A DNA stretch of 9,012 nt from DASVSE01 sp036399715 (GCA_036399715.1 DASWMO010000186.1:1-9012), one strand, 5' to 3'; positions 1 to 6,366 are shown, counted from the stretch's first letter. Notes: generated from the letters alone by a model not told the origin. Made by a program: numbers and translations.

Positions 1-243
1 GTCGCGACGTTCCTGCCGGGGGGGGCAGACGCCGTGGGGGTGGTCCGGGCGATGCAGGCGCAGGGGCTGACGGCGACGGCCCTCTCGCCGTGCTATATCG
101 GCGCCGAGCGGTCAAGCGGGCTCCTGCTCGGTTTCGGAGGCACGGACGAGCACGGGCTCGCCAAGGCGACCCGGATGCTAGGGGAGGTCCTACGCACGGG
201 GGGTGCCGAAGCCGTCCCTGACGGACCGACCCTGGACGAATAG
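1..243 (+). CDS. C-terminal end of a MocR/PdxR-type regulator (partial)
   Basis: The reading frame is open from the first base to a TAG stop at 241-243, giving the last 80 residues of a protein that starts outside the window. The pattern fits the end of the aminotransferase-like domain of MocR-type GntR regulators: a 'GL-x(7)-Y' stretch, a strand LLLGFGG where the family usually has LLLGFA, and a final helix. In that family a winged helix binds DNA and a fold-type I PLP-binding domain senses a ligand, as in PdxR for vitamin B6. The N-terminal HTH and the PLP lysine are not visible here, so a stand-alone class I/II aminotransferase is the alternative. The gene faces the minus-strand cassettes, so it may be ordinary chromosome at the distal edge of the array. 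The family call is good; the substrate is unknown. Confidence 0.65.
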   Translation, partial: VATFLPGGADAVGVVRAMQAQGLTATALSPCYIGAERSSGLLLGFGGTDEHGLAKATRMLGEVLRTGGAEAVPDGPTLDE

Positions 244-334
244 AATCAGTGGAGCGGCAGGTGGAGACTTCGCTCCTCCCATCCGCGGTCGTCGAGCACT
301 ACCACGCGGTGATGGCAGAGGCTCGCCTCCGGCG

Positions 335-387
335 GCGTTACGAATGGCCGCTCAGCGCTGGCACGGTCGCAGAAGCCGGCGTTAGGC
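335..387 (-). other. degenerate attC-like site (attC6)
   Basis: Read on the minus strand, it opens with GCCTAAC (381-387), an exact RYYYAAC box. The middle contains TGAGCGGCCA, also present in attC3 and attC4, followed by the same 3-bp gap. It ends with GTAACGC (335-341) where a GTTRRRY box is expected. The arms pair only loosely and the crossover triplet is GTA instead of GTT, so the site is probably decayed. Similarity to the other sites shows it is a relic of the same array. It lies 92 bp from the stop of the MocR-type gene and may mark the distal end of the array. Confidence 0.45.
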
Positions 388-414
388 GACATACCTCACC
401 GTCACCGAGCAAGG

Positions 415-537
415 GTGACAGTCTCCCTGAGTCCCGAGGCCGGAATCCAGCAGCTGCTCGCGACGCTTGCCGGGCACGTCGCCTCGGCCGCGGCGTGGCC
501 CGTGGCGATTGCGAAGGATCCTACAATAGATTGCTAG
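415..537 (+). pseudogene. possible small ORF remnant (40 codons)
   Basis: A GTG-started frame of 40 codons ends at TAG 535-537. It has GC-rich third positions and a plausible strand-helix pattern: VTVSLSPEAG, then an alanine/leucine-rich helix. The start loosely recalls ParD/CopG-type antitoxins, which often begin with a 'VSL-TPE' strand, but the remainder does not fit well and no partner toxin is seen. It overlaps the antisense ferritin-like remnant at 521-637. It may be a truncated gene or chance. I do not assign a function. Confidence 0.2.
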
Positions 538-637
538 ACAGGGGGAGGGGGGAGAGTGTCCCGTTCATCCCGTTGGGGAAGAGGCCGCCGCCGCTCACGC
601 CGGTTTGGTCCGTCAGGTAGACGATCCGGAGCACCTG
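521..637 (-). pseudogene. C-terminal remnant of a second ferritin-like protein gene
   Basis: On the minus strand, 558-637 matches 1715-1794 of the intact ferritin-like gene at 78 of 80 bases, in inverted orientation. The frame is preserved and continues past the match through a different short tail (about 11 residues) to a TAG at 521-523. An in-frame TGA lies immediately upstream of the fragment (638-640), and nothing resembling the rest of the protein follows, so this is a broken end piece. One of the two differences changes Asp to Asn; the other is silent. It lies on the same strand as the array cassettes and about 130 bp before the degenerate attC6, so it could be the end of a decayed cassette that carried a paralogue. 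Confidence 0.75.
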
Positions 638-854
638 TCAGTCAGGCGTGAGGCGCTCACTCGCCACGTCCGGCGATGGACGGCCACATCGTCTGCGTCA
701 CCTCCGTCTCAAGCGGCATCCAGCGCTTGCCAGTAGGATCAGCAAAGAGGCTCTAGAGGACCACCTCTCTGGAAAGCATCTAACCGAGCTCTGGGCTCCC
801 CTCGTGCGGGACGGGAAACGAGCGCTTCGCCTGCCGAGATGGGACCGCCTGGAA
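638..854. other. non-coding or scrambled stretch with a possible ORF relic
   Basis: No convincing gene is seen here. One plus-strand frame (about 738-850) contains a passage beginning ISKEALEDHL that loosely recalls small DUF1488-type proteins. Its upstream part looks frame-broken, and the frame runs on into the start of the ferritin-like gene in the wrong phase. The stretch lies between a gene fragment and an operator-like palindrome, so it is best read as debris from rearrangements. Confidence 0.25.
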
Positions 855-882
855 CATTATACAAGTAAATATTTGTACAATG
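855..882. promoter_or_regulatory. AT-rich 28-bp interrupted palindrome upstream of the ferritin-like gene
   Basis: The arms are CATTATACAA (855-864) and TTGTACAATG (873-882), separated by 8 bp (GTAAATAT). They are reverse complements at 9 of 10 positions. The right arm contains the perfect palindrome TTGTACAA. This is the most AT-rich spot in the surrounding GC-rich DNA and ends 61 bp before the ATG at 944. It fits an operator overlapping a promoter. AATATTTG (868-875) is one base from the Bacteroidota -7 motif TAnnTTTG, but no clear partner box was found. TGTACA-type half-sites occur at MerR-family light/B12 regulators, a weak parallel only. Confidence 0.5.
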
Positions 883-933
883 AATGGCTGTCTCTATCAG
901 GAGATGCCCCGCCCCTCCTCTATCCCTCTACAC

Positions 934-938
934 GAGGA
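934..938 (+). promoter_or_regulatory. ribosome binding site GAGGA for the ferritin-like gene
   Basis: GAGGA lies 5 bases before the ATG at 944. It supports that start over an in-frame upstream start at 884, which would add 20 residues in front of the Tat signal and has no such site. Most other genes here lack a Shine-Dalgarno sequence. Confidence 0.6.
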
Positions 939-943
939 CCGCC

Positions 944-1810
944 ATGTCCACTCCCTCTCTCTCCCGACGCTCTGCGATCAAGATGTTCGGCGCCCTCGGC
1001 ACGGCGACGGCGCTCCCCGGTTGCGCCGCGCTTGCCCCGCTGGCCGGCCTGACGGGCGCGCCGACCGACGTCGACATCTTCAACTTCGCCCTCAACCTCG
1101 AGTCCCTCGAGGCCGAGTACTATCTCCGCGGAACCACGGGGCGCGGGATGGACGCCGCCGACGCGGGCCGCGAGCCTGGCGCCGTCAACGGGGGCCACCT
1201 CGTCCCCTGGCAGAACGACGACCTCCGGCAGTTCATAGAGGAGGTCGCCCAGAACGAGCTCGCCCACGTCCGGTACCTCCGCCGCGTGCTCGGCGACGCG
1301 GCAGTGAGCCGCCCGAAGATTGACCTCGCCGGCGGGTTCGCTGCGGCCGCACGGGCGGCCGGGCTCGGCGACGATTTCGACCCCTTCGCGAGCGAAATGA
1401 ACTTCTTCCTCGGCGGGATGCTCATGGAGGACGTTGGGATTACGGCCTACAAGGGCGCGGCCCCGCTGATCTCGAGCAAGACGTTCCTTGAGGCGGCCGC
1501 TGGGATCCTCGCTGTCGAGGCATACCACATGGGGATGGCCCGCTCGACGCTCTACCGGATGGGGGCCGAGGCGCGCCGGGCGGCCAACGCGATCTCGGAC
1601 GCCCGTGACCGGCTCGACGGGCCAGACGACCTCGACCAGGGCATTGAGGTGAACGGGCGTGCGAACATCGTCCCCTCCAACGCCGACGCGCAAGCGTTCA
1701 GCCGGACCCCCCAGCAGGTGCTCCGGATCGTCTACCTGACGGACCAGACCGGCGTGAGCGGCGGCGGCCTCTTCCCCGACGGGATGAACGGGACGCTCCG
1801 GACGACCTGA
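944..1810 (+). CDS. Tat-exported ferritin-like (desiccation-related type) protein
   Basis: The protein has 288 residues. The N-terminus carries a twin-arginine signal (SRRSAIK, residues 7-13), then a hydrophobic stretch and LPGC with Cys27 as a possible lipid-anchor site, so export in folded form is likely. Residues 42-210 form a helical ferritin-like domain of the type seen in desiccation-associated proteins. Candidate metal ligands follow the di-iron pattern: a Glu in helix 1 (53 or 56), E105-x-x-H108, E162, and E192-x-x-H195. The C-terminus has the TPQQVLR and Gly-rich segments usual for this family. Family members are linked to stress tolerance, but the reaction is unknown; iron binding or oxidation is an inference from the ligands. 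The gene has a good GAGGA site, an AT-rich palindrome upstream and hairpins downstream. A near-identical inverted copy of its 3' end lies at 558-637. Confidence 0.8.
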   Translation: MSTPSLSRRSAIKMFGALGTATALPGCAALAPLAGLTGAPTDVDIFNFALNLESLEAEYYLRGTTGRGMDAADAGREPGAVNGGHLVPWQNDDLRQFIEEVAQNELAHVRYLRRVLGDAAVSRPKIDLAGGFAAAARAAGLGDDFDPFASEMNFFLGGMLMEDVGITAYKGAAPLISSKTFLEAAAGILAVEAYHMGMARSTLYRMGAEARRAANAISDARDRLDGPDDLDQGIEVNGRANIVPSNADAQAFSRTPQQVLRIVYLTDQTGVSGGGLFPDGMNGTLRTT

Positions 1811-1830
1811 GCGCAGGGACGTCGCCCCCT

Positions 1831-1902
1831 GGCCTTCTCCGGGCTGACGGAGGAGGCCGGCTCGTCTATCGGCGCGGTCTCGGCGTAGAAGGCCGAGACC
1901 GC
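1831..1902 (+). terminator. two tandem hairpins after the ferritin-like gene
   Basis: Hairpin 1 pairs 1831-1841 with 1848-1858 (11 bp with one T/G pair, 6-base loop). Hairpin 2 pairs 1874-1884 with 1892-1902 (11 bp, perfect, 7-base loop). Neither is followed by a T-run, which is common in GC-rich genomes. They fill most of the gap between the stop at 1810 and the ATG at 1917, so the two genes are probably transcribed separately. Hairpin 2 could instead act in the leader of the regulator gene. Confidence 0.5.
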
Positions 1903-1916
1903 CCGCTCCCCTGACC

Positions 1917-2624
1917 ATGCCCACGCCCCGCCCCCCCGACATCCGCCGGACGCTCCTCGCCCGCCTCAAGTACGTTGGGCCGAGCACGACGGCCGACCTG
2001 GCCGCTCACGTCGGGCTCACCTACGAGGCTGTCCGCCAGCAGCTCCACGCGCTCGCTGACGAGGGGTTCGTCGCGAGGGAGAAAGGGGCGACCGGAGGGG
2101 TCGGCCGCCCGACCATGCGGTACGCGCTCACACCGGCCGGCGACCACACGTTCGCGAAGCGCTACGACGCGCTCGCCATCGAGCTCATCGACACGGCGAG
2201 CGCCGTGCTCGGCCGAGAGGCCCTTGGGCTCCTCTTGGCCCAACTGACCGAAGACCGGGTCCGCGCATGGGCCCCCCGGCTGGAGGGCCTCTCGCTTGAG
2301 GACCGCCTCGTGGCCCTCCGCGAGATCTACCTCGACGACGATCCGTTCACCGCCGTCGAGGACGGCGAGGGCGGGCCACGCCTCGTCGAGCGGAACTGCC
2401 CGTATCTCAACGTGGCCTCCAGGCGGCCCGCCCTCTGCAGCGTGACGGTCTCGACGCTGACCCGGCTCCTCGGCGCCGAGGTCGTCCGTGACGAGCGGTT
2501 CCAGGAGGGCGACGGGCGGTGCGTGTTCCGCGTGCTCACGGACCGGCCCGTCGACCCGAACTCCTTCACGTTCGCGTGGGAGCCGGACCCACCCGCACCG
2601 ACGGCGCCTCAGGCTCAGTTGTGA
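1917..2624 (+). CDS. SufR-like winged-helix transcriptional regulator
   Basis: The protein has 235 residues. Residues 8-75 form an N-terminal winged helix of the ArsR/DeoR type; the HTH is about residues 23-52, with the wing around GGVGRPTMRY. The C-terminal half has the SufR-type cysteine region: NCPYLNVA with Cys161, PALC with Cys174 (C-x12-C), and GRC with Cys202 (x27 after Cys174). Classical SufR has four cysteines, C-x12-C-x13-C-x14-C, and uses them to hold an Fe-S cluster that controls suf genes. Here the third is missing, as in many relatives, so cluster binding is possible but not assured. No suf genes are nearby. Its neighbour is a ferritin-like gene, so a role in iron or oxidative stress is an inference. 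No Shine-Dalgarno is seen before the ATG. Confidence 0.75.
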   Translation: MPTPRPPDIRRTLLARLKYVGPSTTADLAAHVGLTYEAVRQQLHALADEGFVAREKGATGGVGRPTMRYALTPAGDHTFAKRYDALAIELIDTASAVLGREALGLLLAQLTEDRVRAWAPRLEGLSLEDRLVALREIYLDDDPFTAVEDGEGGPRLVERNCPYLNVASRRPALCSVTVSTLTRLLGAEVVRDERFQEGDGRCVFRVLTDRPVDPNSFTFAWEPDPPAPTAPQAQL

Positions 2625-2648
2625 CGGAGGAGCTGCCAACGTCCCCGG

Positions 2649-2664
2649 CGCCGTCACCACGGCG
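2649..2664 (+). terminator. weak hairpin after the SufR-like gene
   Basis: CGCCGT (2649-2654) pairs with ACGGCG (2659-2664) around a 4-base loop, 24 bases after the TGA stop. The stem is short and only a CCCCTTT stretch follows, so this is a tentative terminator. Confidence 0.3.
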
Positions 2665-2776
2665 TGAGCACCCCTTTCGCGCTGCCTCCTCCGCCGTCCT
2701 CTCCGCACTTTAGGCTCTGTCGCCTCACTGGCCCGGCTCTGAGGTTCAGGCGAGCCCGTCGACGCGCTCCTAACCC

Positions 2777-2843
2777 TGTCATGGAGTCTTGGGCTGTCAT
2801 GGGGTAGCGACGCCAACCCCATGCACACGCGCAAACCCCATGC
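2777..2843. promoter_or_regulatory. cluster of four regularly spaced half-sites, two in each direction
   Basis: TGTCATGGAGT (2777-2787) and TGTCATGGGGT (2795-2805) are followed by AACCCCATGC twice (2815-2824, 2834-2843). The shared core CATGGGGT, with one mismatch in the first copy, repeats every 18, 18 and 19 bp; the first two copies are forward and the last two inverted. The inner pair is a perfect 8-bp palindrome with a 10-bp spacer. This looks like a cooperative protein-binding array or a nested hairpin. It lies 150 bp after the SufR-like gene and 18 bp from the array site attC5. The remaining sequence between 2665 and 2776 shows no gene. Confidence 0.45.
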
Positions 2844-2860
2844 AAAGGAATGCGAACGCA

Positions 2861-2935
2861 GCTCAACATCCCGCCGGTCGTAGGTAGAAGTCGACTGGAC
2901 GTTCTGGTGCCGTCGGGTGCAGCGGCGGGTTGGGC
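2861..2935 (-). other. attC5, recombination site of the lipoprotein cassette
   Basis: On the minus strand it opens with GCCCAAC (2929-2935), an exact RYYYAAC box, and closes with GTTGAGC (2861-2867), an exact GTTRRRY box. After the first box comes the inner arm shared with attC2 and attC3, including CGCTGCA. The right inner arm is less symmetric than in the other sites, with about 6 bp (CCGCCG) matching. The site starts 26 bases after the stop of the lipoprotein gene, as expected for a cassette. Its first box is the exact complement of the GTTGGGC that opens the same cassette at 3481-3487. Confidence 0.7.
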
Positions 2936-2961
2936 CGTATGCTCGGTTCATCACGGCCTGC

Positions 2962-3468
2962 TCAGCGGGCAGTCAAGCGTTCCACGACCTCCGCGTTCAC
3001 CGCCTCCCAGCACGAAGCCGACACCCCGCGCTGCCACACGACGACGAGGACGTTGCCTTCGCGGTGCACCCGCGAGAGCCCCAGACGATCCTGGAACGCA
3101 ATCGCTGCGCGCAGGACGCCTTCGAGCCGGTCGGCCTCTGCGGGGGATACGGCCTCCAGGCCATAGAGGCCGACCTGGCCCTCCGCCTCGCCGCGGTAGA
3201 GGGCATAGAGCCCAGCGCGGACCCCCTCCCCTCCGCCGAGCCGGCCCTGCGACGCGTACCGAGCGAGGACATCGACGAACTCGGAGTCAGTCGAGAGGTA
3301 GGGGTTGTCTCGTAAGACCGGGGCCAGTTGGTGTTTCGCGGCGTCCTCGAGCCTCCGTGTCACGAGCGAGGGATGGAGCTCCGGCCCGTCGACGACGAGC
3401 GGGCCGAGTCCGCTCGGCTGGCAAGCGGCGAGGAGGAGCAACCAACCAAGAAGGAATGTTCTGCTCAT
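2962..3468 (-). CDS. small lipoprotein of unknown function (cassette gene)
   Basis: The protein has 168 residues. It begins with a signal peptide ending in a clear lipobox, LLAAC, with Cys16 as the lipidated residue, so the mature protein is expected to be membrane-anchored outside the cytoplasm. The remainder is a soluble alpha/beta-looking domain with a run of hydrophobic strands (VLVVVWQRG) near the C-terminus; I do not recognise the family. The ATG at 3468 is chosen because the next in-frame ATG upstream (3489) straddles the cassette junction in the GTTGGGC box, so only the 3468 start lies wholly inside the cassette. There is no clear Shine-Dalgarno. The gene is alone between attC4 and attC5, a single-gene cassette of about 620 bp. 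Confidence 0.65.
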   Translation of the reverse strand: MSRTFLLGWLLLLAACQPSGLGPLVVDGPELHPSLVTRRLEDAAKHQLAPVLRDNPYLSTDSEFVDVLARYASQGRLGGGEGVRAGLYALYRGEAEGQVGLYGLEAVSPAEADRLEGVLRAAIAFQDRLGLSRVHREGNVLVVVWQRGVSASCWEAVNAEVVERLTAR

Positions 3469-3480
3469 CGTTCGATGTCT

Positions 3481-3573
3481 GCCCAACATTTGGCCGCTCA
3501 CCGGCGGCACGGGCGGGAGAGTAAGACCCGGCACAATACCGGCCGTGGTGTCCGGTGCAGAGACGGGTTCTGC
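3481..3573 (-). other. attC4, recombination site of the ABM-fold cassette
   Basis: On the minus strand it opens with GCAGAAC (3567-3573) and closes with GTTGGGC (3481-3487), an exact GTTRRRY box. The inner arm CTCTGCACCGG pairs with CCGGTGAGCGG in the far arm, leaving one unpaired G (position 3558), the typical extra base of the L'' arm. The right arm GGTGAGCGGCCA is shared with attC3. The site starts 18 bases after the stop of the ABM-fold gene. Confidence 0.75.
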
Positions 3574-3591
3574 CGCGCCGGAAGGGGCCTG

Positions 3592-3897
3592 TTACGGCGA
3601 CGCCAGCACCTCGTAGTGGGTCACCGTCGGCTCCAGCTCCAAGAGGTACTCCTCGTCCTCCGGGTAGTACCGCGCTCGTTCGACGTCGTCCCCCGCGAAC
3701 GCTCGGATGACGTCGAGGGAGTCCCAGAGCGTGAGGAGGAGGAAATGTGCCGTATCGCCTTCGGTCCGCCGAAAGACGTAGACGCCCCGGTTGCCGGGCG
3801 TCTTCTGGTAGTCTGGGACGCCGGTATCGAGGAGGTAGTCGTGGTAGGCGTCTGACTTCTCGGCGGGCACAGCGCCGTGCCAGGTGCGGGCGATCAT
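3592..3897 (-). CDS. ABM-fold (antibiotic biosynthesis monooxygenase-like) protein
   Basis: The protein has 101 residues, the usual length for a single-domain, dimeric alpha-beta-barrel protein. The start MIARTWHG, the middle block (YVFRR, then LLLTLWDSL) and the helix DVIRAFAG, followed by ARYYPED and a C-terminal HYEV, match stand-alone 'ABM' proteins found next to many metabolic genes. Some ABM-fold proteins oxidise quinols or small aromatics or degrade haem; no specific substrate can be read here. A longer frame starting at 3957 would run through attC3, so the ATG at 3897, inside the cassette, is preferred. No Shine-Dalgarno is seen. It is the only gene in a cassette of about 456 bp. Confidence 0.75.
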   Translation of the reverse strand: MIARTWHGAVPAEKSDAYHDYLLDTGVPDYQKTPGNRGVYVFRRTEGDTAHFLLLTLWDSLDVIRAFAGDDVERARYYPEDEEYLLELEPTVTHYEVLASP

Positions 3898-3936
3898 GAG
3901 CCTCGTCCTCGGGTTGTGGTGGCAGAATCGCAAGCG

Positions 3937-4025
3937 GTAGAACGGATGGCCGCTCACCGGGGGCCAAGCGGAAGGTAGATCCCGGCGCTTCGTTCGGGGC
4001 CATCCGGTGCAGCGGCGGGTTATGA
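3937..4025 (-). other. attC3, recombination site of the two-gene T9SS cassette
   Basis: On the minus strand it opens with TCATAAC (4019-4025) and closes with GTTCTAC (3937-3943). The inner arms GCCGCTGCACCGG and CCGGTGAGCGGC pair over 12 bp, leaving exactly one unpaired G (position 4010). A single extra base in the gene-proximal arm is the known polarity mark of attC, so this site independently gives a minus-strand orientation. It lies 147 bases after the stop of the upstream gene, with terminator hairpins between. Confidence 0.8.
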
Positions 4026-4101
4026 GGACCCGCGCACCGCTTGCCCCTGCGCCGCATGTTTCGACAGAAGAGAAGCTTTGTCTGGTGCCTCCCGAAACGG
4101 A

Positions 4102-4155
4102 GCGCGCCCCGCTCTCCAGATGGAGAGCGGGGCGCGCGGCTCGCCTAGGGCGAGC
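4102..4155 (-). terminator. strong tandem hairpins after the 710-residue protein gene
   Basis: 4102-4118 and 4121-4137 are perfect reverse complements (17 bp with 2 bases between; in practice a 16-bp GC-rich stem with a 4-base loop). Next to it, GCTCGCC (4139-4145) pairs with GGCGAGC (4149-4155) around TAG. In transcription order the small hairpin comes 17 bases after the stop codon and the large one follows. There is no U-run, but the stem strength suits termination. It may also protect the 3' end of the two-gene transcript. Confidence 0.75.
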
Positions 4156-4172
4156 GTGCTAGACAGCCCGGG

Positions 4173-6305
4173 TTAGCGGACGACCGTCACACGCTGCGTC
4201 AGGTTGACCGCGTCGCCCGTGGCGCGGACGGCGTAGACGCCGGCCGGGAGCGCCGAGGCGTCGAGGCCGAGGTCGAGCGCCTGGCCCGCCGCGACGGCGC
4301 CCTGGAAGAGCGTCGCGATCTGGCGGCCGGTCATGTCGTAGACCGCGACCGTCACGTCCTGCGCCGTCTCGACGGCGAGGCGGACGCGGGCCGAGCTACT
4401 GACCGGGTTCGGCGACGCCGTCAGCATCGTCTGGCCCATGCCGGGGGTGCCCTCACCCGCGAGCGGGTTGGATATGAACCTCACCGCCGCGGGACCAACG
4501 ACATCGCCGGTGTACGTCCCGAAGTCGTCGTTGCTATGCCCGGTCACGACGAGGGTGTACTGACCCGTCATCAGGTCGAAGTTGGCGAACTGCGACCCCC
4601 CCTGGCCCTCGAAGTCGTCGTCAAGCGCGACGAGGTTCAGGCACGGGTCTGCCGCGTTGAATGCCCCCCGGTAGAGAAAGAGGAACCCGTCGAAGTCGGG
4701 CGTGCCGGTGTAGTCCGTCGTGATCGTGTAGACGCTATCCGTAGCGACGATGAACGAGCGCGCCTCGTAGGACACCGCCGTCGCCGAACTGCTGAGGGAG
4801 CACGAGCCGCTGGTGCCGATCCCGTCGGTGAACGGGCGGTTCCACGTCGGCTCTCCCGTCGTGTCGCCGGCGGGGATCGCCGAGGTCACAAGCCCGTTGG
4901 CCATAAAGGAGAGGTCGAACGAGATGTTGCCCTGATTAGCATCGCGATAGCCACCGACGCGGATGTAGACGGCCCGCCCGCCCGTAACAAGCACATCGGT
5001 GAGCACGGACGTGAAGTCGGGATTGCCGTCTTCGTTACAGGCGATCAGAGTCCCATCTTCCTGGTAGAACGCGAGGCTCGTGTCGTAATCGGAAGCAGCC
5101 AGGTCGACCGAAAGCAGCCCGTCTCCCGCAGGTGTGTATACCCACCACACCGAAACGCCACCCGTGCCGGCCGCGGCCACGCTGCACACCGGCTGCTCCT
5201 CGCCGCCCTCGACCGTCGCGGCGACGTTCGTACCGGTGTAGGTCCCGGTCTCCGTGATCTCGATTGCGTCCGCGAAGTTATCGTTCGGCGGCGGCGAGAA
5301 GCCCGTGCCGCTCAGGTTGATCGTCTGCGGCGAGTTCGGGGCGTTGCTCACGATCGTGATCGTGCCCGTCACGTCGCCGTGCGCCGTCGGCGCGAACGTG
5401 ACCGTGAGCGTCGTGCTCTGGCCGGGGTCGAGCGTGAGGTCCGTCCCCGTCATCGTGACCGTGAACGCCGCGTCGCCCGAGGCGGTGATGGACGTGATCG
5501 TGACGGCCTCGGTGCCGTTGTTCGTGATCGAGACCGTCTCCGTCTCGCTCGTCTCGCCGACCGCAACGTCACCGAAGGCGACCGTGCCCGGCACGTGGAG
5601 GCTCGGTCCGACGATCGGCGCCGTGGTCCCGGTCACGTTCACGACCCAGTGCGCGTCGGGAAAGCCGAAGCCCAGCGTGGCCAGGTCGGCCGGCTCGGCC
5701 GCGCCACAACCAGCGGCACGGATGTACGTCGGGCCGGTCTGCCCGGCCGCGTTGCCGCCGAAGTAGGCGCCCGCGAAGGGGACGGCCCACTCGACGACGA
5801 GCATGTCGCCACTCTCAAACGAGCCCGTGATGGGCACATTGACGAGGCTCAGGTTGTCGGCCGACGAGACGACGAGCGGGGCCGTCCCGACGAGCGCCAG
5901 GTTGGCCTGCGTGAACGCGCCGCTGAGCCGGTACAGGTTGACCGCCGTCGCGCCACTGGGGCCGATCTCTTGGATGCCGATGTCGACGCTCGTCACGTCG
6001 ATGCCGTCGGCGAGGCCGAACGTGCTCAGGTCGAACACGCGGTACCAGCTGTTCGGGGGCGTCGGGCAGGCGATGCCCGTCAGCGGCACGATGTCCTGGC
6101 TGGCGTTCTGCGTGATCGTGGTGGAGCCGCCGGCGCCGAAGAGGATCGGCGCGCCGGGCGTCGTCACGGCAGTAGCGGCCGAGGCCGACCTGAGCGAGCC
6201 GTCCGAACGGACGAAGCTCGACTCGAGCTTGCCCTGCGCGCTGGTCGTTGAGGCCGTGAGGGCCAGCGCGATGAGCAGCGCCAGGGTGGGAATCGAACGA
6301 GACAT
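4173..6305 (-). CDS. secreted multidomain T9SS cargo protein (choice-of-anchor D and PPC-like domains)
   Basis: The protein has 710 residues. A Sec signal peptide (1-23, cleavage after TSA) is followed by an unassigned beta-rich domain (about 55-225). Residues 233-336 form an ASPM/SPD-2/Hydin-type immunoglobulin-like domain ('choice-of-anchor D': VAFGDVAVGETSE, then TLTVTFAPTAHGD and SGTGF). Two PPC-like beta domains follow (about 340-467, starting PPNDNFADAIEI, and 485-608). The C-terminal domain (about 628-710) is a T9SS type A sorting signal: SPNPVSSSARV, VYDMTGRQI, LPAGVYAVRA. It should cross the outer membrane by the type IX system and be released or surface-attached. No catalytic domain is visible, so adhesion or a structural role is an inference. 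It lies 61 bp after the repeat-protein gene and is probably co-transcribed. The leader is pyrimidine-rich without Shine-Dalgarno. Confidence 0.85.
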   Translation of the reverse strand: MSRSIPTLALLIALALTASTTSAQGKLESSFVRSDGSLRSASAATAVTTPGAPILFGAGGSTTITQNASQDIVPLTGIACPTPPNSWYRVFDLSTFGLADGIDVTSVDIGIQEIGPSGATAVNLYRLSGAFTQANLALVGTAPLVVSSADNLSLVNVPITGSFESGDMLVVEWAVPFAGAYFGGNAAGQTGPTYIRAAGCGAAEPADLATLGFGFPDAHWVVNVTGTTAPIVGPSLHVPGTVAFGDVAVGETSETETVSITNNGTEAVTITSITASGDAAFTVTMTGTDLTLDPGQSTTLTVTFAPTAHGDVTGTITIVSNAPNSPQTINLSGTGFSPPPNDNFADAIEITETGTYTGTNVAATVEGGEEQPVCSVAAAGTGGVSVWWVYTPAGDGLLSVDLAASDYDTSLAFYQEDGTLIACNEDGNPDFTSVLTDVLVTGGRAVYIRVGGYRDANQGNISFDLSFMANGLVTSAIPAGDTTGEPTWNRPFTDGIGTSGSCSLSSSATAVSYEARSFIVATDSVYTITTDYTGTPDFDGFLFLYRGAFNAADPCLNLVALDDDFEGQGGSQFANFDLMTGQYTLVVTGHSNDDFGTYTGDVVGPAAVRFISNPLAGEGTPGMGQTMLTASPNPVSSSARVRLAVETAQDVTVAVYDMTGRQIATLFQGAVAAGQALDLGLDASALPAGVYAVRATGDAVNLTQRVTVVR

Positions 6306-6366
6306 GAGAGAAAGGAGAGAGAAGGGCCGGAGCCAAATGCCAGCATAGGGAGCCCGTCCGGCAGAG

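Noticed and set aside
779..785. ATCTAAC / GTTAGAT box resembling an attC end
   Set aside because: No partner box and no paired inner arms were found within 140 bp in either orientation.
920..1987. Long minus-strand open frame (355 codons) across the ferritin-like gene
   Set aside because: It is antisense to a well-supported gene, Arg/Gly/Pro-rich without a domain, and is a product of high GC content.
1866..2954. Minus-strand open frame of 362 codons across the SufR-like gene and the half-site cluster
   Set aside because: It is a low-complexity antisense translation, and it runs through attC5 and the repeats.
3287..4057. Minus-strand open frame of 256 codons over the ABM-fold gene
   Set aside because: It reads through attC3 and attC4 in a different phase; its NPPLHR-like N-terminus is just the translated attC arm.
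4536..6251. Plus-strand open frame of 571 codons opposite the 710-residue protein
   Set aside because: It is rich in Arg, Asp and Val as expected from an antisense frame of a GC-rich gene; the minus-strand frame has a signal peptide and known domains.
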